Below are positions 16,773-24,834 of a stretch of DNA of 64,000 nt, in pieces. The stretch is from JACMQX01 sp040385105. GTDB taxonomy: Bacteria; Pseudomonadota; Gammaproteobacteria; Burkholderiales; Burkholderiaceae_C. The position numbers and the translations under genes were made by a program. Location: contig JAZKHY010000027.1 of NCBI GenBank assembly GCA_040385105.1, positions 1-64,000 on the forward strand, written 5' to 3'. The notes beneath the pieces were generated by a model. It was not told the DNA's origin and searched no databases. It saw nothing but the letters and a program-made list of their open reading frames with translations. The first letter of the stretch is position 1; each line of letters begins with the position of its first letter.

Positions 16773-17198
16773 ATGAAATCCCTGCTTGCCCTCGCAGCTG
16801 CCACGGCCCTGTGTGCCGGTGCCATCGCCCAGACCGCCACCACCACCATCGCCCCCGCCAAAACGGAAACGCTGGGCTCCGGCGTGAAAATCGTCCACAC
16901 CGCCGAAGGCAAGGGCGACAGCCCCAAAGCCACCGACACGGTGCAGGTGCACTACCGCGGCACACTGCTGGACGGCAAGGAGTTTGACAGCTCGTACAAG
17001 CGCGGCCAGCCCGCGAGCTTTCCGCTGAACCGCGTCATCCCCTGCTGGACCGAAGGCGTGCAGAAGCTCAAGGTCGGCGGCAAGGCCACCCTCACCTGCC
17101 CGCCCGCCACCGCCTATGGCGACAGGGGCGCCGGCAATGCCGTGCCGCCGGGCGCGACGCTGACGTTTGAGGTTGAGTTGCTGGCGATCCTGAAATAG
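16773..17198 (+). CDS. FKBP-type peptidyl-prolyl cis-trans isomerase, exported
   Basis: A 141-residue periplasmic FKBP. A Sec signal MKSLLALAAATALCAGAIA precedes the mature start at about Gln20. The FKBP domain covers about 45-141, with VQVHYRGTLLDGKEFDSSY and the closing TAYGDRGAGNAVPPGATL. It assists folding of exported proteins by proline isomerisation. The start is the only one that gives a proper signal peptide. It stands alone on the plus strand, convergent with the pseudouridine synthase and separated from it by a hairpin. Confidence 0.94.
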   Translation: MKSLLALAAATALCAGAIAQTATTTIAPAKTETLGSGVKIVHTAEGKGDSPKATDTVQVHYRGTLLDGKEFDSSYKRGQPASFPLNRVIPCWTEGVQKLKVGGKATLTCPPATAYGDRGAGNAVPPGATLTFEVELLAILK

Positions 17199-17215
17199 TC
17201 TGCGCGCCTGCATGG

Positions 17216-17236
17216 ATCCCGGATCAGGTCCGGGAT
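17216..17236. terminator. Hairpin between convergent genes, possible bidirectional terminator or dispersed repeat
   Basis: ATCCCGGA and TCCGGGAT are perfect 8-bp arms around TCAGG, between the stops of two convergent genes 48 bp apart. A U-tract is lacking on both strands. Near-identical palindromes are common intergenic repeats in several proteobacterial genomes, so it may be a dispersed repeat that also stops transcription. I saw no second copy in this window. Confidence 0.5.
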
Positions 17237-17246
17237 GACATCCCTT

Positions 17247-18158
17247 TCAGAACTCAATTTTCCGGCGGCTCTCGAACTGCCTGGCCCGGCCCGTCACAGG
17301 GTCGGTGAAGGCGATGGTCCTGGCCAGCAGCTTCAGCGGCCTTGAGTAGTCCGCCGCAACGCCTTCGGCGGGCTCGGGCTGCAGCACCGGGTAGATCTGG
17401 TCATTGGCTATCGGCAGGCCCAGAGCCGCCATCTGCGCCCGCAGCTGGTGCCGGCGGCCGGTGTGCGGCTGCAGGCTGTAGCGGGCCATGGCGCCCTGCC
17501 GCTCCAGCAGTTCGATGCGCGTCTCGGAGTTCGGCTCACCGGCCTCCTCGCGCATCGTCATGAACGACTCTCCCTCCACCAGCCGGCTGCGGTACACCAG
17601 CGGCAGCGTAAGGTCTGCACGCCATGGCGCAATGGCCTCGTAGTGCTTGGCAATCGCGCGGTCACGGAACAGCGCCGCATAGCGGTCGCGGGTCGCGGGC
17701 TGGATGGCGAACAGCACCAGCCCTGCCGTCTCGCGGTCAATGCGGTGGACCGGCGCCAGCATGGTGAGGCCGGTCTTGCGCTTCAGGCGCACCAGCAGCG
17801 TCTCCTGCAGGTAGCGGCCACCAGGCGTGACGGGCAGGAAGTGCGGCTTGTCGGCAACCAGCAGCAGGTCGTCCTGGTACAGCACCTCTTCATCAAAAGG
17901 AATGCGCGGCTCTTCGGGCAGGTCGCGCCAGTAGTACACCCGCGCCTGCGGCCGGTAAGCCGTCTCCGGTGCCAGCGCCTGGCCCGCCGCATCCAGCACA
18001 TGGCCACGCTGCATGCGGGCCTGCCACTCCACGCGGGCAATGGCGGGGAACTGCTGCGCCAGGTAGTCCAGCACGGTCGGCCAGCTGCCCTGCGGCAGCG
18101 CCACGCAGCTCGCGCCCACACCATTGCGCGTCGGCATGTCCGCCAGGTCCTGCCGCAT
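17247..18158 (-). CDS. RluA-family pseudouridine synthase
   Basis: A 303-residue RNA pseudouridine synthase converting specific uridines of rRNA or tRNA. The catalytic aspartate is in the HRIDRETAG motif; ADKPHFLPVTPGG and the later PHTGRRHQLRAQM are further family blocks. There is an atypical N-terminal region of about 90 residues in place of a standard S4 domain. I start at MRQDLADM, whose ATG overlaps the upstream TGA (TGATG). It follows trhO, another RNA-modification gene, in one operon. Which RluA paralogue it represents is not decidable; RluA-like for 23S rRNA/tRNA position is plausible. Confidence 0.9.
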   Translation of the reverse strand: MRQDLADMPTRNGVGASCVALPQGSWPTVLDYLAQQFPAIARVEWQARMQRGHVLDAAGQALAPETAYRPQARVYYWRDLPEEPRIPFDEEVLYQDDLLLVADKPHFLPVTPGGRYLQETLLVRLKRKTGLTMLAPVHRIDRETAGLVLFAIQPATRDRYAALFRDRAIAKHYEAIAPWRADLTLPLVYRSRLVEGESFMTMREEAGEPNSETRIELLERQGAMARYSLQPHTGRRHQLRAQMAALGLPIANDQIYPVLQPEPAEGVAADYSRPLKLLARTIAFTDPVTGRARQFESRRKIEF

Positions 18159-18994
18159 CAGGGCTCCTTGCCCGGCACGGCCGCCTGCAGCCGCCGCGCC
18201 CGCTCGATGCGCCACTGGCCGTCCGGCTCGCCTGCATACACATCTTCCAGCGTGGTCGGTGTCTCACGCAACTGCGTGTCGAGCGCGATGCGGTTGTCAA
18301 ACACAAAGCATTCGCCCTGCCAGTCGCCGGCCGCATCGGGCATGGACTGGAAGTAGTTGAGGATGCCGCCTTCCAGCTGGTGCACATCCAGCCCGAGGCC
18401 CTGCATCCAGCCGCTCGTCTTCTCGCAGCGGATGCCGCCGGTGCAGTACATGGCCACCCGCTTGCCCTGCGCGGCCCAGGCCGGCGCATGGGCCTCGATG
18501 AACTTCGGGAAGTCGCGGAAGTTCGCCACCTGCGGGTCGATGGCGCCCCTGAACCGGCCCAGGCGGTATTCAAAGCTGTTGCGGTTGTCGATGACGACCA
18601 CATCATCGCGCGCAATGAATTCGCGCCATTCAGCGGGCGACAGGCTGCTGCCCGCCGGCACCGGCGACAGCGGCACACCCACCGCCACGATCTCGGGCTT
18701 GCAATGAACCTTCATGCGGCCGAAGGGCACGGTGCTGCAGGCGCTGTGCTTGAAGGCCATGCCCGCGAAGCGCCCCGCGAACAAGGGGTCATCCAGCAGA
18801 GACTGCTCGAAGCGTTCCAGCGCAGGCGCCTCACCCGCCACCGTGCCGTTGATGCCCTCCTGCGCCACCAGGATGCTGCCCAGCAGGCCCCGGGTGAGTT
18901 CGCGCAGGCGTGCTGCCACGGCAGCGGCATCGGCGAGTGGCGTGAACCGGTAGAAAGCGGAATGGACGAGGGAAGCAGCCATGGCGGCCCCCAT
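18158..18994 (-). CDS. trhO: tRNA uridine-34 hydroxylase TrhO (rhodanese-fold)
   Basis: A 278-residue protein of the YceA/TrhO family, which makes 5-hydroxyuridine at the wobble position of certain tRNAs. It has an N-terminal acylphosphatase-like domain (about 10-105) and a rhodanese domain (about 120-225) with Cys184 in YCTGGIRCEK, the TrhO signature. The first ATG is used; a second four codons later (MAASLVHS) is equally possible. It overlaps the pseudouridine synthase gene by one base, so two RNA-modification enzymes share an operon. Confidence 0.92.
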   Translation of the reverse strand: MGAAMAASLVHSAFYRFTPLADAAAVAARLRELTRGLLGSILVAQEGINGTVAGEAPALERFEQSLLDDPLFAGRFAGMAFKHSACSTVPFGRMKVHCKPEIVAVGVPLSPVPAGSSLSPAEWREFIARDDVVVIDNRNSFEYRLGRFRGAIDPQVANFRDFPKFIEAHAPAWAAQGKRVAMYCTGGIRCEKTSGWMQGLGLDVHQLEGGILNYFQSMPDAAGDWQGECFVFDNRIALDTQLRETPTTLEDVYAGEPDGQWRIERARRLQAAVPGKEP

Positions 18995-19006
18995 TGTCGC
19001 CGCGCG

Positions 19007-21208
19007 TCAGGCCGGCGCGGTCAGGTCCTGCAGGGTCTTGAACAGCAGTGCGGTGTTGATGGGCTTGACCAGGTGCGCATCAAAGCCGGCATCCAGCGCG
19101 CGCTGGCGGTCCTGGTCCTGGCCGTAGCCCGTGAGCGCCACCAGCTTGATGCCGCAGGTGGCAGGGTCGGCCCGCAGGCGCTGCGCTACCTCGTAGCCGC
19201 TGAGGCCCGGCAGGCCGATGTCGATGATGGCCACATCGGGCCGCACGGCCAGCGCCCTGGCAACGCCGTCCGGCCCGTCGTGCGCGCCCGTGGCCTCGTG
19301 GCCGGACAGCTGCAGAAGGTCGCACAGCGTGGCGCGCGCATCGGCATGGTCTTCCACCACCAGGATGCGCAGGCTGCGCGCCGGCGCCGCCGCATTCACC
19401 TCAGACGGCGCATACGGCGCGGCGATGCGGATGAACCGCGCGGTGAAGGTGCTTCCCTTGCCCGGCCCGTCGCTGTGGGCCTCGATGCTGGCGCCGTGCA
19501 GGCCCATCAGCTGCTTGACCAGCGCCAGGCCGATGCCCAGCCCGCCCTGCGCCCGGTCGATGTTCGGCGTTCCCTGCACGAAGATCCCGAAGATCTCGGG
19601 CATCAGCGCCGCGTCAATGCCCACGCCGGTGTCGCGCACCGTCAGCACCGCCTCTTCATCGCGCGCCTCCACCGTGACGGTCACGGTGCCACCGTCCGGC
19701 GTGTACTTGAATGCGTTGACCAGCAGGTTGGTCACGATCTGGTCCAGCCGGGTGATGTCGGCGTCGATCCAGGCCTCCTCCAGGTGCAGCTCCACCCTGT
19801 GCTGGCGCGAGCGCCCTGCCGCATCCAGCGTGGCCAGCACCCGCCGCACCTTCACCGACAGGTCTATCGGCTTGCGGTCCAGCCGGATCTTGCCGCTCAT
19901 GACGCGGCTCACATCCAGCAGGTCGTCCACGATATGCGCCAGGTGGCCGGACTGCCGCTCGATCACTTCATGGGCATGCTGCACCGCCGCAGGCTCGCCG
20001 CCGCGCAGCTTGGCCACCTGCACCGCCCCGGAAATCGCGCTCAGCGGGTTGCGCAGCTCATGGCCGAGCATGGCCAGGAACTCGTCCTTGGCCTTGTTCC
20101 GGGCCTCGGCCTGCGTCCGGGCGGCCTGTTCGCTGGCATACAGGGCCGCCCGGCCGGCTTCGGCCTCGGCCCGCGCATCCTTCTCGCGCATGAGCTGCAG
20201 GTGGGCCTGGTGCATTGCTTCATGCAGCTCGTCGATCTCCTGCAGGCGCAACTCGGGCCTGGGTGCGGCATAGCCGCGGCCGATCATGCCGGCGGCATGG
20301 GCCACGGCGCTGATGGCGCGTGAAAGGCGGTTGCCGTTCATCAACGCCAGCCAGACGCCGATCAGCAACGTGGCCAGCAGGCCCAGCCCCGCAAATGCCA
20401 CGGCGCGCAGCGCGGGCGCCTCCAGCTCATGCACCGGCACGCCGACCGCCACCGTCCAGCCAGACGAGGAAGACCGCGCGAACACATCAAACAGGCGGAT
20501 GCCCTCCGGGCTCAGGTGCCGCAGCTCGCCCACCTCGCTGGCGCGTGCGGCCTGCAGCAGCTGCGGGCTGACAGGCTTGCCGGTGAAGTCGGCGGCGCGG
20601 TGCGTCCGTGCGATGGTCGCGCCCCGGCTGTCAAACAGGCTGATGATCCATGACGCAGGCGGCCGCGTCTGCACCAGGGTCTGGCTGAAATGTTCGGGCA
20701 GGAAGGCCTGCGACAGGATGTAGGGCCCGCCGGGCGCCTGCACCGGCACGTTCACCGCCACGATCAGGCGTTTGGAATAGGCGCCGGTGTACATGTCGGA
20801 CACCGTCGCCTTGGGGCTGGCCAGGATCAGCGGCAGCTGCGATGGGTCGGAGCGCATCGGCAACGGCGTGCCGTAGGGCACGCGCGAATGCAGCAGCAGC
20901 TTGCCGCCGGCATCGGACAGCAGCGTCCAGGTGTGCGTGGCCGACTGGGCCCGGGTCAGGCGTTCATGGAATCCCTCAAGGTCGCCCTTGGCCAGCTTCT
21001 CCGAGCTGGCCAGCACCCTGAGCGAGCTCTCGGCCCTGGACAGCTCCCGGTCCACGGCCAGCGAGACGAACTTGGCCGATTCATACACGCTCCGGTGGGC
21101 AGACTCGCGCTCGGCCCGCAGCAGCAAGGCCAGTGCCGCCGCCGAGAACACCGCGGCCGGCAGCAGGATGGCTGCCGCCATGAGCAGGAGGTGGTTGCGG
21201 ACTTTCAC
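19007..21208 (-). CDS. Membrane-bound hybrid sensor histidine kinase / response regulator
   Basis: A 733-residue hybrid kinase. A first membrane helix (about 8-30) and a second (about 265-285) bracket a periplasmic sensor of roughly 230 residues, dCache-like in size. A linker/HAMP-like and coiled-coil region follows, then HisKA with His in LGHELRNPLSAI, a HATPase domain (NAFKYTPDGG, VRDTGVGID, LGIGLALVK) and a C-terminal receiver with RILVVEDHADA, phospho-Asp in AIIDIGLPG and Lys in LVKPIN. The start codon is GTG with no clear ribosome site; an ATG nine codons later is possible. The ligand and output partner are unknown. Confidence 0.92.
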   Translation of the reverse strand: MKVRNHLLLMAAAILLPAAVFSAAALALLLRAERESAHRSVYESAKFVSLAVDRELSRAESSLRVLASSEKLAKGDLEGFHERLTRAQSATHTWTLLSDAGGKLLLHSRVPYGTPLPMRSDPSQLPLILASPKATVSDMYTGAYSKRLIVAVNVPVQAPGGPYILSQAFLPEHFSQTLVQTRPPASWIISLFDSRGATIARTHRAADFTGKPVSPQLLQAARASEVGELRHLSPEGIRLFDVFARSSSSGWTVAVGVPVHELEAPALRAVAFAGLGLLATLLIGVWLALMNGNRLSRAISAVAHAAGMIGRGYAAPRPELRLQEIDELHEAMHQAHLQLMREKDARAEAEAGRAALYASEQAARTQAEARNKAKDEFLAMLGHELRNPLSAISGAVQVAKLRGGEPAAVQHAHEVIERQSGHLAHIVDDLLDVSRVMSGKIRLDRKPIDLSVKVRRVLATLDAAGRSRQHRVELHLEEAWIDADITRLDQIVTNLLVNAFKYTPDGGTVTVTVEARDEEAVLTVRDTGVGIDAALMPEIFGIFVQGTPNIDRAQGGLGIGLALVKQLMGLHGASIEAHSDGPGKGSTFTARFIRIAAPYAPSEVNAAAPARSLRILVVEDHADARATLCDLLQLSGHEATGAHDGPDGVARALAVRPDVAIIDIGLPGLSGYEVAQRLRADPATCGIKLVALTGYGQDQDRQRALDAGFDAHLVKPINTALLFKTLQDLTAPA

Positions 21209-21269
21209 CGGCGTGTTCGGCGGGGCATGGTGCTTTTTTGCGGCTTGCTGCGCTCTGCGGGCCTGGCGG

Positions 21270-21923
21270 TCAGCCGGCTGCGGCGATCTGCCGGAGCGCC
21301 TGCTCGAACACTTCCACCGGCTGGCCGCCGGAGATCAGGTGGCGGTCATTGATGATGACGGCCGGCACCGAATGGATGCCGGCGCTCAGGTAGTACTGTT
21401 CGCGCTCGCGCACCTCGGCGGCAAACTCGCCGGACGCCAGGATTTCCCGGGCGCGCGCCGCATCCAGGCCCACCTCGCCCGCGACGCGGGCCAGCACCTC
21501 ATGCGAGGCCGGGCTCTCGCCATGGGTGAAGTAGGCCTCGAGGAACGCCTTCTTGAGCGCATGCTGCCTGCCCCCGCCCTCATGCTCGGCCCAGTGCAGC
21601 AGGCGGTGCGCGTCAAAGGTGTTGTAAATGCGGTTGCGGCCTTCCTTGCGAAAGGTGAACCCGACCGACTCGCCGCGCAGGCGGATGTTCTCGCGCATGC
21701 CGGCCTGCTGCTCGGCCGTGGAGCCGTACTTCTGCGTCAGGTGCTCGGTGGTGTCCTGGCCCTCGGGCGGCATCTGCGGGTTGAGCTCAAAGGGCTGGAA
21801 GTGCAGCTCGGCCTTGACCTCGTCGCCCACCCGGTCGATGGCCCGCTCCAGCGCGCTCAGGCCCACGGCACACCAGGGGCAGGATACGTCGGAAACAAAG
21901 TCGATCTTGAGGGTCTGGGTCAT
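21270..21923 (-). CDS. DsbA family oxidoreductase (FrnE-like)
   Basis: A 217-residue cytosolic thioredoxin-fold protein of the FrnE/2-hydroxychromene isomerase-like DsbA group. The CPWC redox motif is at 15-18, within IDFVSDVSCPWC, with the helical insertion that follows in this family and the cis-Pro region near HSVPAVIIND. No signal peptide is visible, unlike true DsbA. I start at MTQTLKI rather than ten codons upstream. It is divergent from a LysR regulator, 99 bp apart, which probably controls it. Confidence 0.93.
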   Translation of the reverse strand: MTQTLKIDFVSDVSCPWCAVGLSALERAIDRVGDEVKAELHFQPFELNPQMPPEGQDTTEHLTQKYGSTAEQQAGMRENIRLRGESVGFTFRKEGRNRIYNTFDAHRLLHWAEHEGGGRQHALKKAFLEAYFTHGESPASHEVLARVAGEVGLDAARAREILASGEFAAEVREREQYYLSAGIHSVPAVIINDRHLISGGQPVEVFEQALRQIAAAG

Positions 21924-22002
21924 GGCGGCGGGCCTTTCTTTCCTGCGGGGCAAATGTGATTCAATCCACTCATGCTAGCTGTATCAATATAACCCTGCTG
22001 AC

Positions 22003-22030
22003 ATGGACCCGGATGGACCCTGATGGACCA
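22003..22030 (+). repeat. Three 10-bp tandem repeats forming a six-codon leader ORF before the LysR start
   Basis: ATGGACC occurs at 22003, 22013 and 22023, a 10-bp period. The third copy holds the start codon of the LysR gene. The first copy opens a tiny frame, Met-Asp-Pro-Asp-Gly-Pro, whose TGA (22021-22023) overlaps the LysR ATG as TGATG. No good ribosome site precedes it. It may be a slippage product with a translational-coupling effect. Confidence 0.4.
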
Positions 22031-22922
22031 GTTACGCCAGATTGAAGCCTTTGTGGCCGTCGTGCAGGCCGGCAGCTTCGTCAAGGGCGCTGACCGGCTG
22101 GACACGTCCAAGGCGGTGGTGTCGCGCCTGGTCATCGAGCTGGAGGCCCGGCTGGGTACGCGGCTTTTGAACCGCACGACGCGCAAGCTCTCGCTGACAG
22201 ACTCGGGCGCCGAGTACTTTGAGCGCTGCCGCCACATCCTGGACGACCTGGGCGAGGCCAATGCCGCCGCCAGCGCATCGGGCGCCACGCCGCGCGGCAA
22301 GCTCAAGATCAACGCGCCGCTGACGTTCGGCAACCTGCACCTGGCGCCGCTGTGGGGCGAGTTCCTGAAGCTCCACCCGCAGGTGGAGCTGGACATCACC
22401 CTGACCGACCGCGTGATCGACCTGGTGGACGAAGGCTTTGACCTGGCCATCCGCATCGCGCGGCTGCAGGGCTCCACGCTGGTCTCGCGCAAGCTGGCCA
22501 GCGACCGCGTGGTGCTGTGCGCCTCGCCCGGCTACCTGCGCACGGCGCCGCCGATCAGACGCATTGAGGACATTGCCGACCACAGCGCGATTGCCTATTC
22601 ATGGTGGTCCGGCGGCGATGTGTGGACGTTTGAGAACCCGGCCGGCCAGGCGGTGAATGTGACGACCCATGCCTGCCTGCGCGCCAACAGCGGCGACACC
22701 TGCCGCGCCGCGGCACTGGCCGACCAGGGGATCATCTACCAGCCTGCCTTCCTGGTCGGGCCGGACCTGCAAGGCGGCCGGCTGGTGGAGATACTGCCGC
22801 AGTACAAGGGGCCGGTGCTGGACATCCACGCGGTGTACCCGAGCCGGCGGCATGTGTCGGGCAAGGTGCGGGCGATGGTGGATTTTCTGGTGGAGGCGTT
22901 CAGGCAGCCGGGGTGGAAGTAG
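22023..22922 (+). CDS. LysR-family transcriptional regulator (PecT/DhcR-like)
   Basis: A 299-residue LysR protein. The helix-turn-helix occupies residues 1-60 (IEAFVAVVQAGSFVKGADRL, then SKAVVSRLVIELEARLG), and NRTTRKLSLTDSG marks the linker start. The substrate-binding domain resembles the large group of LysR regulators that control neighbouring oxidoreductases. It is divergent from the DsbA-like gene. The start overlaps a short leader frame. Its 3' side is the left border of the low-GC cassette-like island. Confidence 0.93.
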   Translation: MDQLRQIEAFVAVVQAGSFVKGADRLDTSKAVVSRLVIELEARLGTRLLNRTTRKLSLTDSGAEYFERCRHILDDLGEANAAASASGATPRGKLKINAPLTFGNLHLAPLWGEFLKLHPQVELDITLTDRVIDLVDEGFDLAIRIARLQGSTLVSRKLASDRVVLCASPGYLRTAPPIRRIEDIADHSAIAYSWWSGGDVWTFENPAGQAVNVTTHACLRANSGDTCRAAALADQGIIYQPAFLVGPDLQGGRLVEILPQYKGPVLDIHAVYPSRRHVSGKVRAMVDFLVEAFRQPGWK

Positions 22923-22980
22923 GCTGCGCCCTGGTTTCTGCCCCGCAGGTTGGCGGCGACGGGCACCCGCCTCCTTTCAT

Positions 22981-23023
22981 GCAGTACTCGCTTTGCGAGT
23001 GCCGCACATCTCGGACGTTAGAC
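22981..23023 (+). other. attC-like 3' half-site at the left edge of the low-GC island
   Basis: GTTAGAC at 23017-23023 fits the integron core-site consensus GTTRRRY. It is preceded by GCCGCACATCTCGGAC, similar in layout to the L' side of attC sites, and by a hairpin with arms ACTCGC/GCGAGT (22986-23000). A matching RYYYAAC 5' half is not found to the left, so at most this is half a site. Read on the minus strand the same core is GTCTAAC, just after the hydrolase stop. Confidence 0.4.
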
Positions 23024-23042
23024 CCCGCAAGTCAACCGCGTT

Positions 23043-23843
23043 CTACCGTAGCTGTTGATCAAAGAAGGTGCGGACTCTTTCCATAGTCAAACGCGTCGCA
23101 TCTGCTTCATACCTGACTTCGTGTCGAACACCCCAGTTGGATTGCTCCCCAAACCCGTTAGCAGTTGGAATGTCGTATCCATGTACCGCGTTAGCATAGG
23201 TAAAGATAGGCGAGGACCAATTTCGAGCCAGATCCCGACAAGGCCCTGCTGCGGTCCAGGTATCCTTCTCTCCAATGTGGAACTCGATTGGAATCGCCGG
23301 CTTGTCGGTGTTCATCAAATCACCGCATCCGGGATAAATTGCGACTGCAGCGGTAGCGACCGGCGTACCAACATTGCGCTCCACATCCCGGCTCGCGACG
23401 GCATGCAACACGGCGTTACCACCATGGCTGAAACCGATCAGCCCCACTTTGGAGCTTGCCCACGGCTGCTGCAATACCCATCGTGCGGCGTCATGCGCTT
23501 CGGCTCCCCTCTGTTCCGGACTGACAGTACTAAAGGGCCGCTGGCACACAGATGTGTCCCTGATGCCGCGCGGCCTGAATGAATCGAGAACCACGACGTT
23601 ATGCCCCCAGCCATTCAGTGCTTTCACCCAGGCCTCGGTCTGCGAGCGCACTGGCCCGGCGCAACCATGCAGCAGTATCACCGTCGGCGCTTTTGCGGTG
23701 GCCGTCCGGAACACTTCGGCGCTCAAGTCGAGGGGCTTTTTACTGTGAAGCTCGGTCGTTCTGACACTCTCACCGCTACCCGCGCAGCCACTCAGAATTG
23801 ACACCGCAATCGTCGTCAAAAGCAGCAAACGTTCCTTCTTCAT
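23043..23843 (-). CDS. Dienelactone-hydrolase-like alpha/beta hydrolase, lipoprotein
   Basis: A 266-residue hydrolase with a lipoprotein signal: MKKERLLLLTTIAV then lipobox LSGC with lipidated Cys20. The catalytic Ser139 is in GFSHGG, and VILLHGCAGP forms the oxyanion region. A late Asp in IGEKDTW and a His in AVHGYD complete a plausible triad. The family includes dienelactone hydrolases and secreted esterases. Base composition is clearly less GC-rich than in the flanking genes, and no partner gene is adjacent, both signs of acquisition. It is oriented against the other genes of the island. Confidence 0.85.
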   Translation of the reverse strand: MKKERLLLLTTIAVSILSGCAGSGESVRTTELHSKKPLDLSAEVFRTATAKAPTVILLHGCAGPVRSQTEAWVKALNGWGHNVVVLDSFRPRGIRDTSVCQRPFSTVSPEQRGAEAHDAARWVLQQPWASSKVGLIGFSHGGNAVLHAVASRDVERNVGTPVATAAVAIYPGCGDLMNTDKPAIPIEFHIGEKDTWTAAGPCRDLARNWSSPIFTYANAVHGYDIPTANGFGEQSNWGVRHEVRYEADATRLTMERVRTFFDQQLR

Positions 23844-23952
23844 AAAGTCATCTCCTGTGTTGAGTTGGTAGCTGCAACAGCTTAACTCTAGTGCGAGGCC
23901 TTACACTGCGTGCCTGCGCGCGCGGCTCAGCTCAAACTTGGCCATCATACAA

Positions 23953-24261
23953 ATGCAACAGTACGCCACCATCTTCGGGAAATTTGCCACCGCCGTCGTA
24001 GCGGGATTGGGCTCGCTGGCCGCGTCGCTGCTATTGGCGGGCCATGTCTTGGCTCTGTGCGCAAGTTCCGTTCGTGGTGATGCCGCAATGTTTCTCTTTG
24101 GTGGCATCGCCGCCGCTGCATTCACCGCGTTCGGTTTTACTATGCTCCGCGTTTCCTGGCCTGTCAGGGGGGCACTGGGCGGAGCTCTTTTGATTTGTAG
24201 CTTTCTTCTCCTTCCGCGGCCAACGTGCGCCGCAGAACCAGCAAGACAGGTCGAGTGCTAG
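23953..24261 (+). CDS. Small hypothetical membrane protein
   Basis: A possible 102-residue protein with three or four hydrophobic segments (about 10-35, 45-65, 75-95), beginning MQQYATIFGK. I do not recognise a family. No strong ribosome site precedes it; a TTG five codons upstream is an alternative. Low GC and small size match the typical content of integron cassettes, and an attC-like sequence follows 15 bp after the stop. It could also be a chance frame. Confidence 0.5.
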   Translation: MQQYATIFGKFATAVVAGLGSLAASLLLAGHVLALCASSVRGDAAMFLFGGIAAAAFTAFGFTMLRVSWPVRGALGGALLICSFLLLPRPTCAAEPARQVEC

Positions 24262-24276
24262 GATGAAGCGCATGAC

Positions 24277-24333
24277 AGCTAACAAGTCATCCAAGACGGA
24301 CGCCTGCGGCGCCGGTTACCTCCAACGTCGGCG
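24277..24333 (+). other. Degenerate attC-like sequence
   Basis: AGCTAACAAGTCATCCAAG begins like an attC left arm (consensus RYYYAAC, with the frequent CTAACAA and TCAAG features). GGTTACCTCCAACGTCGGCG resembles the right arm, around the GC-rich centre GACGCCTGCGGCGCC. The R' core would be mutated from GTTRRRY. It lies right after a small gene, where an attC would sit in a cassette. Confidence 0.35.
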
Positions 24334-24424
24334 CATATGAAGCTGAATCGCGGTGCGCCAGGCGCCTTCCTCTCCGCGCCGCATCAAGCCGTGCCACTTC
24401 ACAGCGAACAAGGGAGGCACTATC

Positions 24425-24784
24425 GTGAATGAAGTTTGCGTGCAGACCATCTACGTCTCAAATCTGGCGCGCGCGGTTGATTTTTATGTCCACGCGCTCG
24501 GTTACGAGGTCAAGGCGCGCTACGGGCAATGCATTGCCCAATTGCGCACGCGGGGAGCAACGCTGGTCATTCAAGAAATCGAAGACGGGCAAACAATCCC
24601 TGACAGGCCTTGCGCGGTGCTCGCCTTCCAGACGGACAACATTGCCGAATCAATGGCCCAGGTGGTCGCTGCAGGAGGGACCCTGCTGAACGACAAACCC
24701 CAACCATGTCCCGTCGGTGTTTACATCGCTTTCACCGATCCGTCGGGAGTGCTCCATGAACTTCTGCAGTTCACAGACGCCTGA
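24425..24784 (+). CDS. VOC (glyoxalase/bleomycin-resistance) family protein
   Basis: A 119-residue single-module VOC protein starting at GTG, eight bases after AGGGAGG. Landmarks are VQTIYVSNLARAVDFY at the start, VLAFQTDNIAESMAQV in the middle and FTDPSGVLHELLQF at the end, with a terminal Glu in the metal position. The expected first metal residue (His/Gln of the opening strand) is Gln or absent. Families of this size include antibiotic-binding and glyoxalase-like proteins; the substrate is unknown. It sits inside the low-GC island, with attC-like sequences before and at its stop codon. Confidence 0.85.
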   Translation: MNEVCVQTIYVSNLARAVDFYVHALGYEVKARYGQCIAQLRTRGATLVIQEIEDGQTIPDRPCAVLAFQTDNIAESMAQVVAAGGTLLNDKPQPCPVGVYIAFTDPSGVLHELLQFTDA

Positions 24785-24812
24785 TCCGTCGTTCAAGCGC
24801 ATGCGATGCCAA
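24779..24812 (+). other. Possible truncated attC left arm at the VOC stop codon
   Basis: GCCTGATCCGTCGTTCAAGC spans the VOC stop. It has the spacing and the TTCAAGC box of many attC left arms, with GCCTGAT in place of the expected GCCTAAC core. No clear right arm precedes the next gene at 24835. Evidence is similarity of form only. Confidence 0.25.
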
Positions 24813-24834
24813 CGCCACCCCAAGTACTCGAACC

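Noticed and set aside
17969..20323. A 784-codon plus-strand frame
   Set aside because: It covers the reverse strand of three clear genes (pseudouridine synthase, TrhO and the hybrid kinase) and shows no domain.
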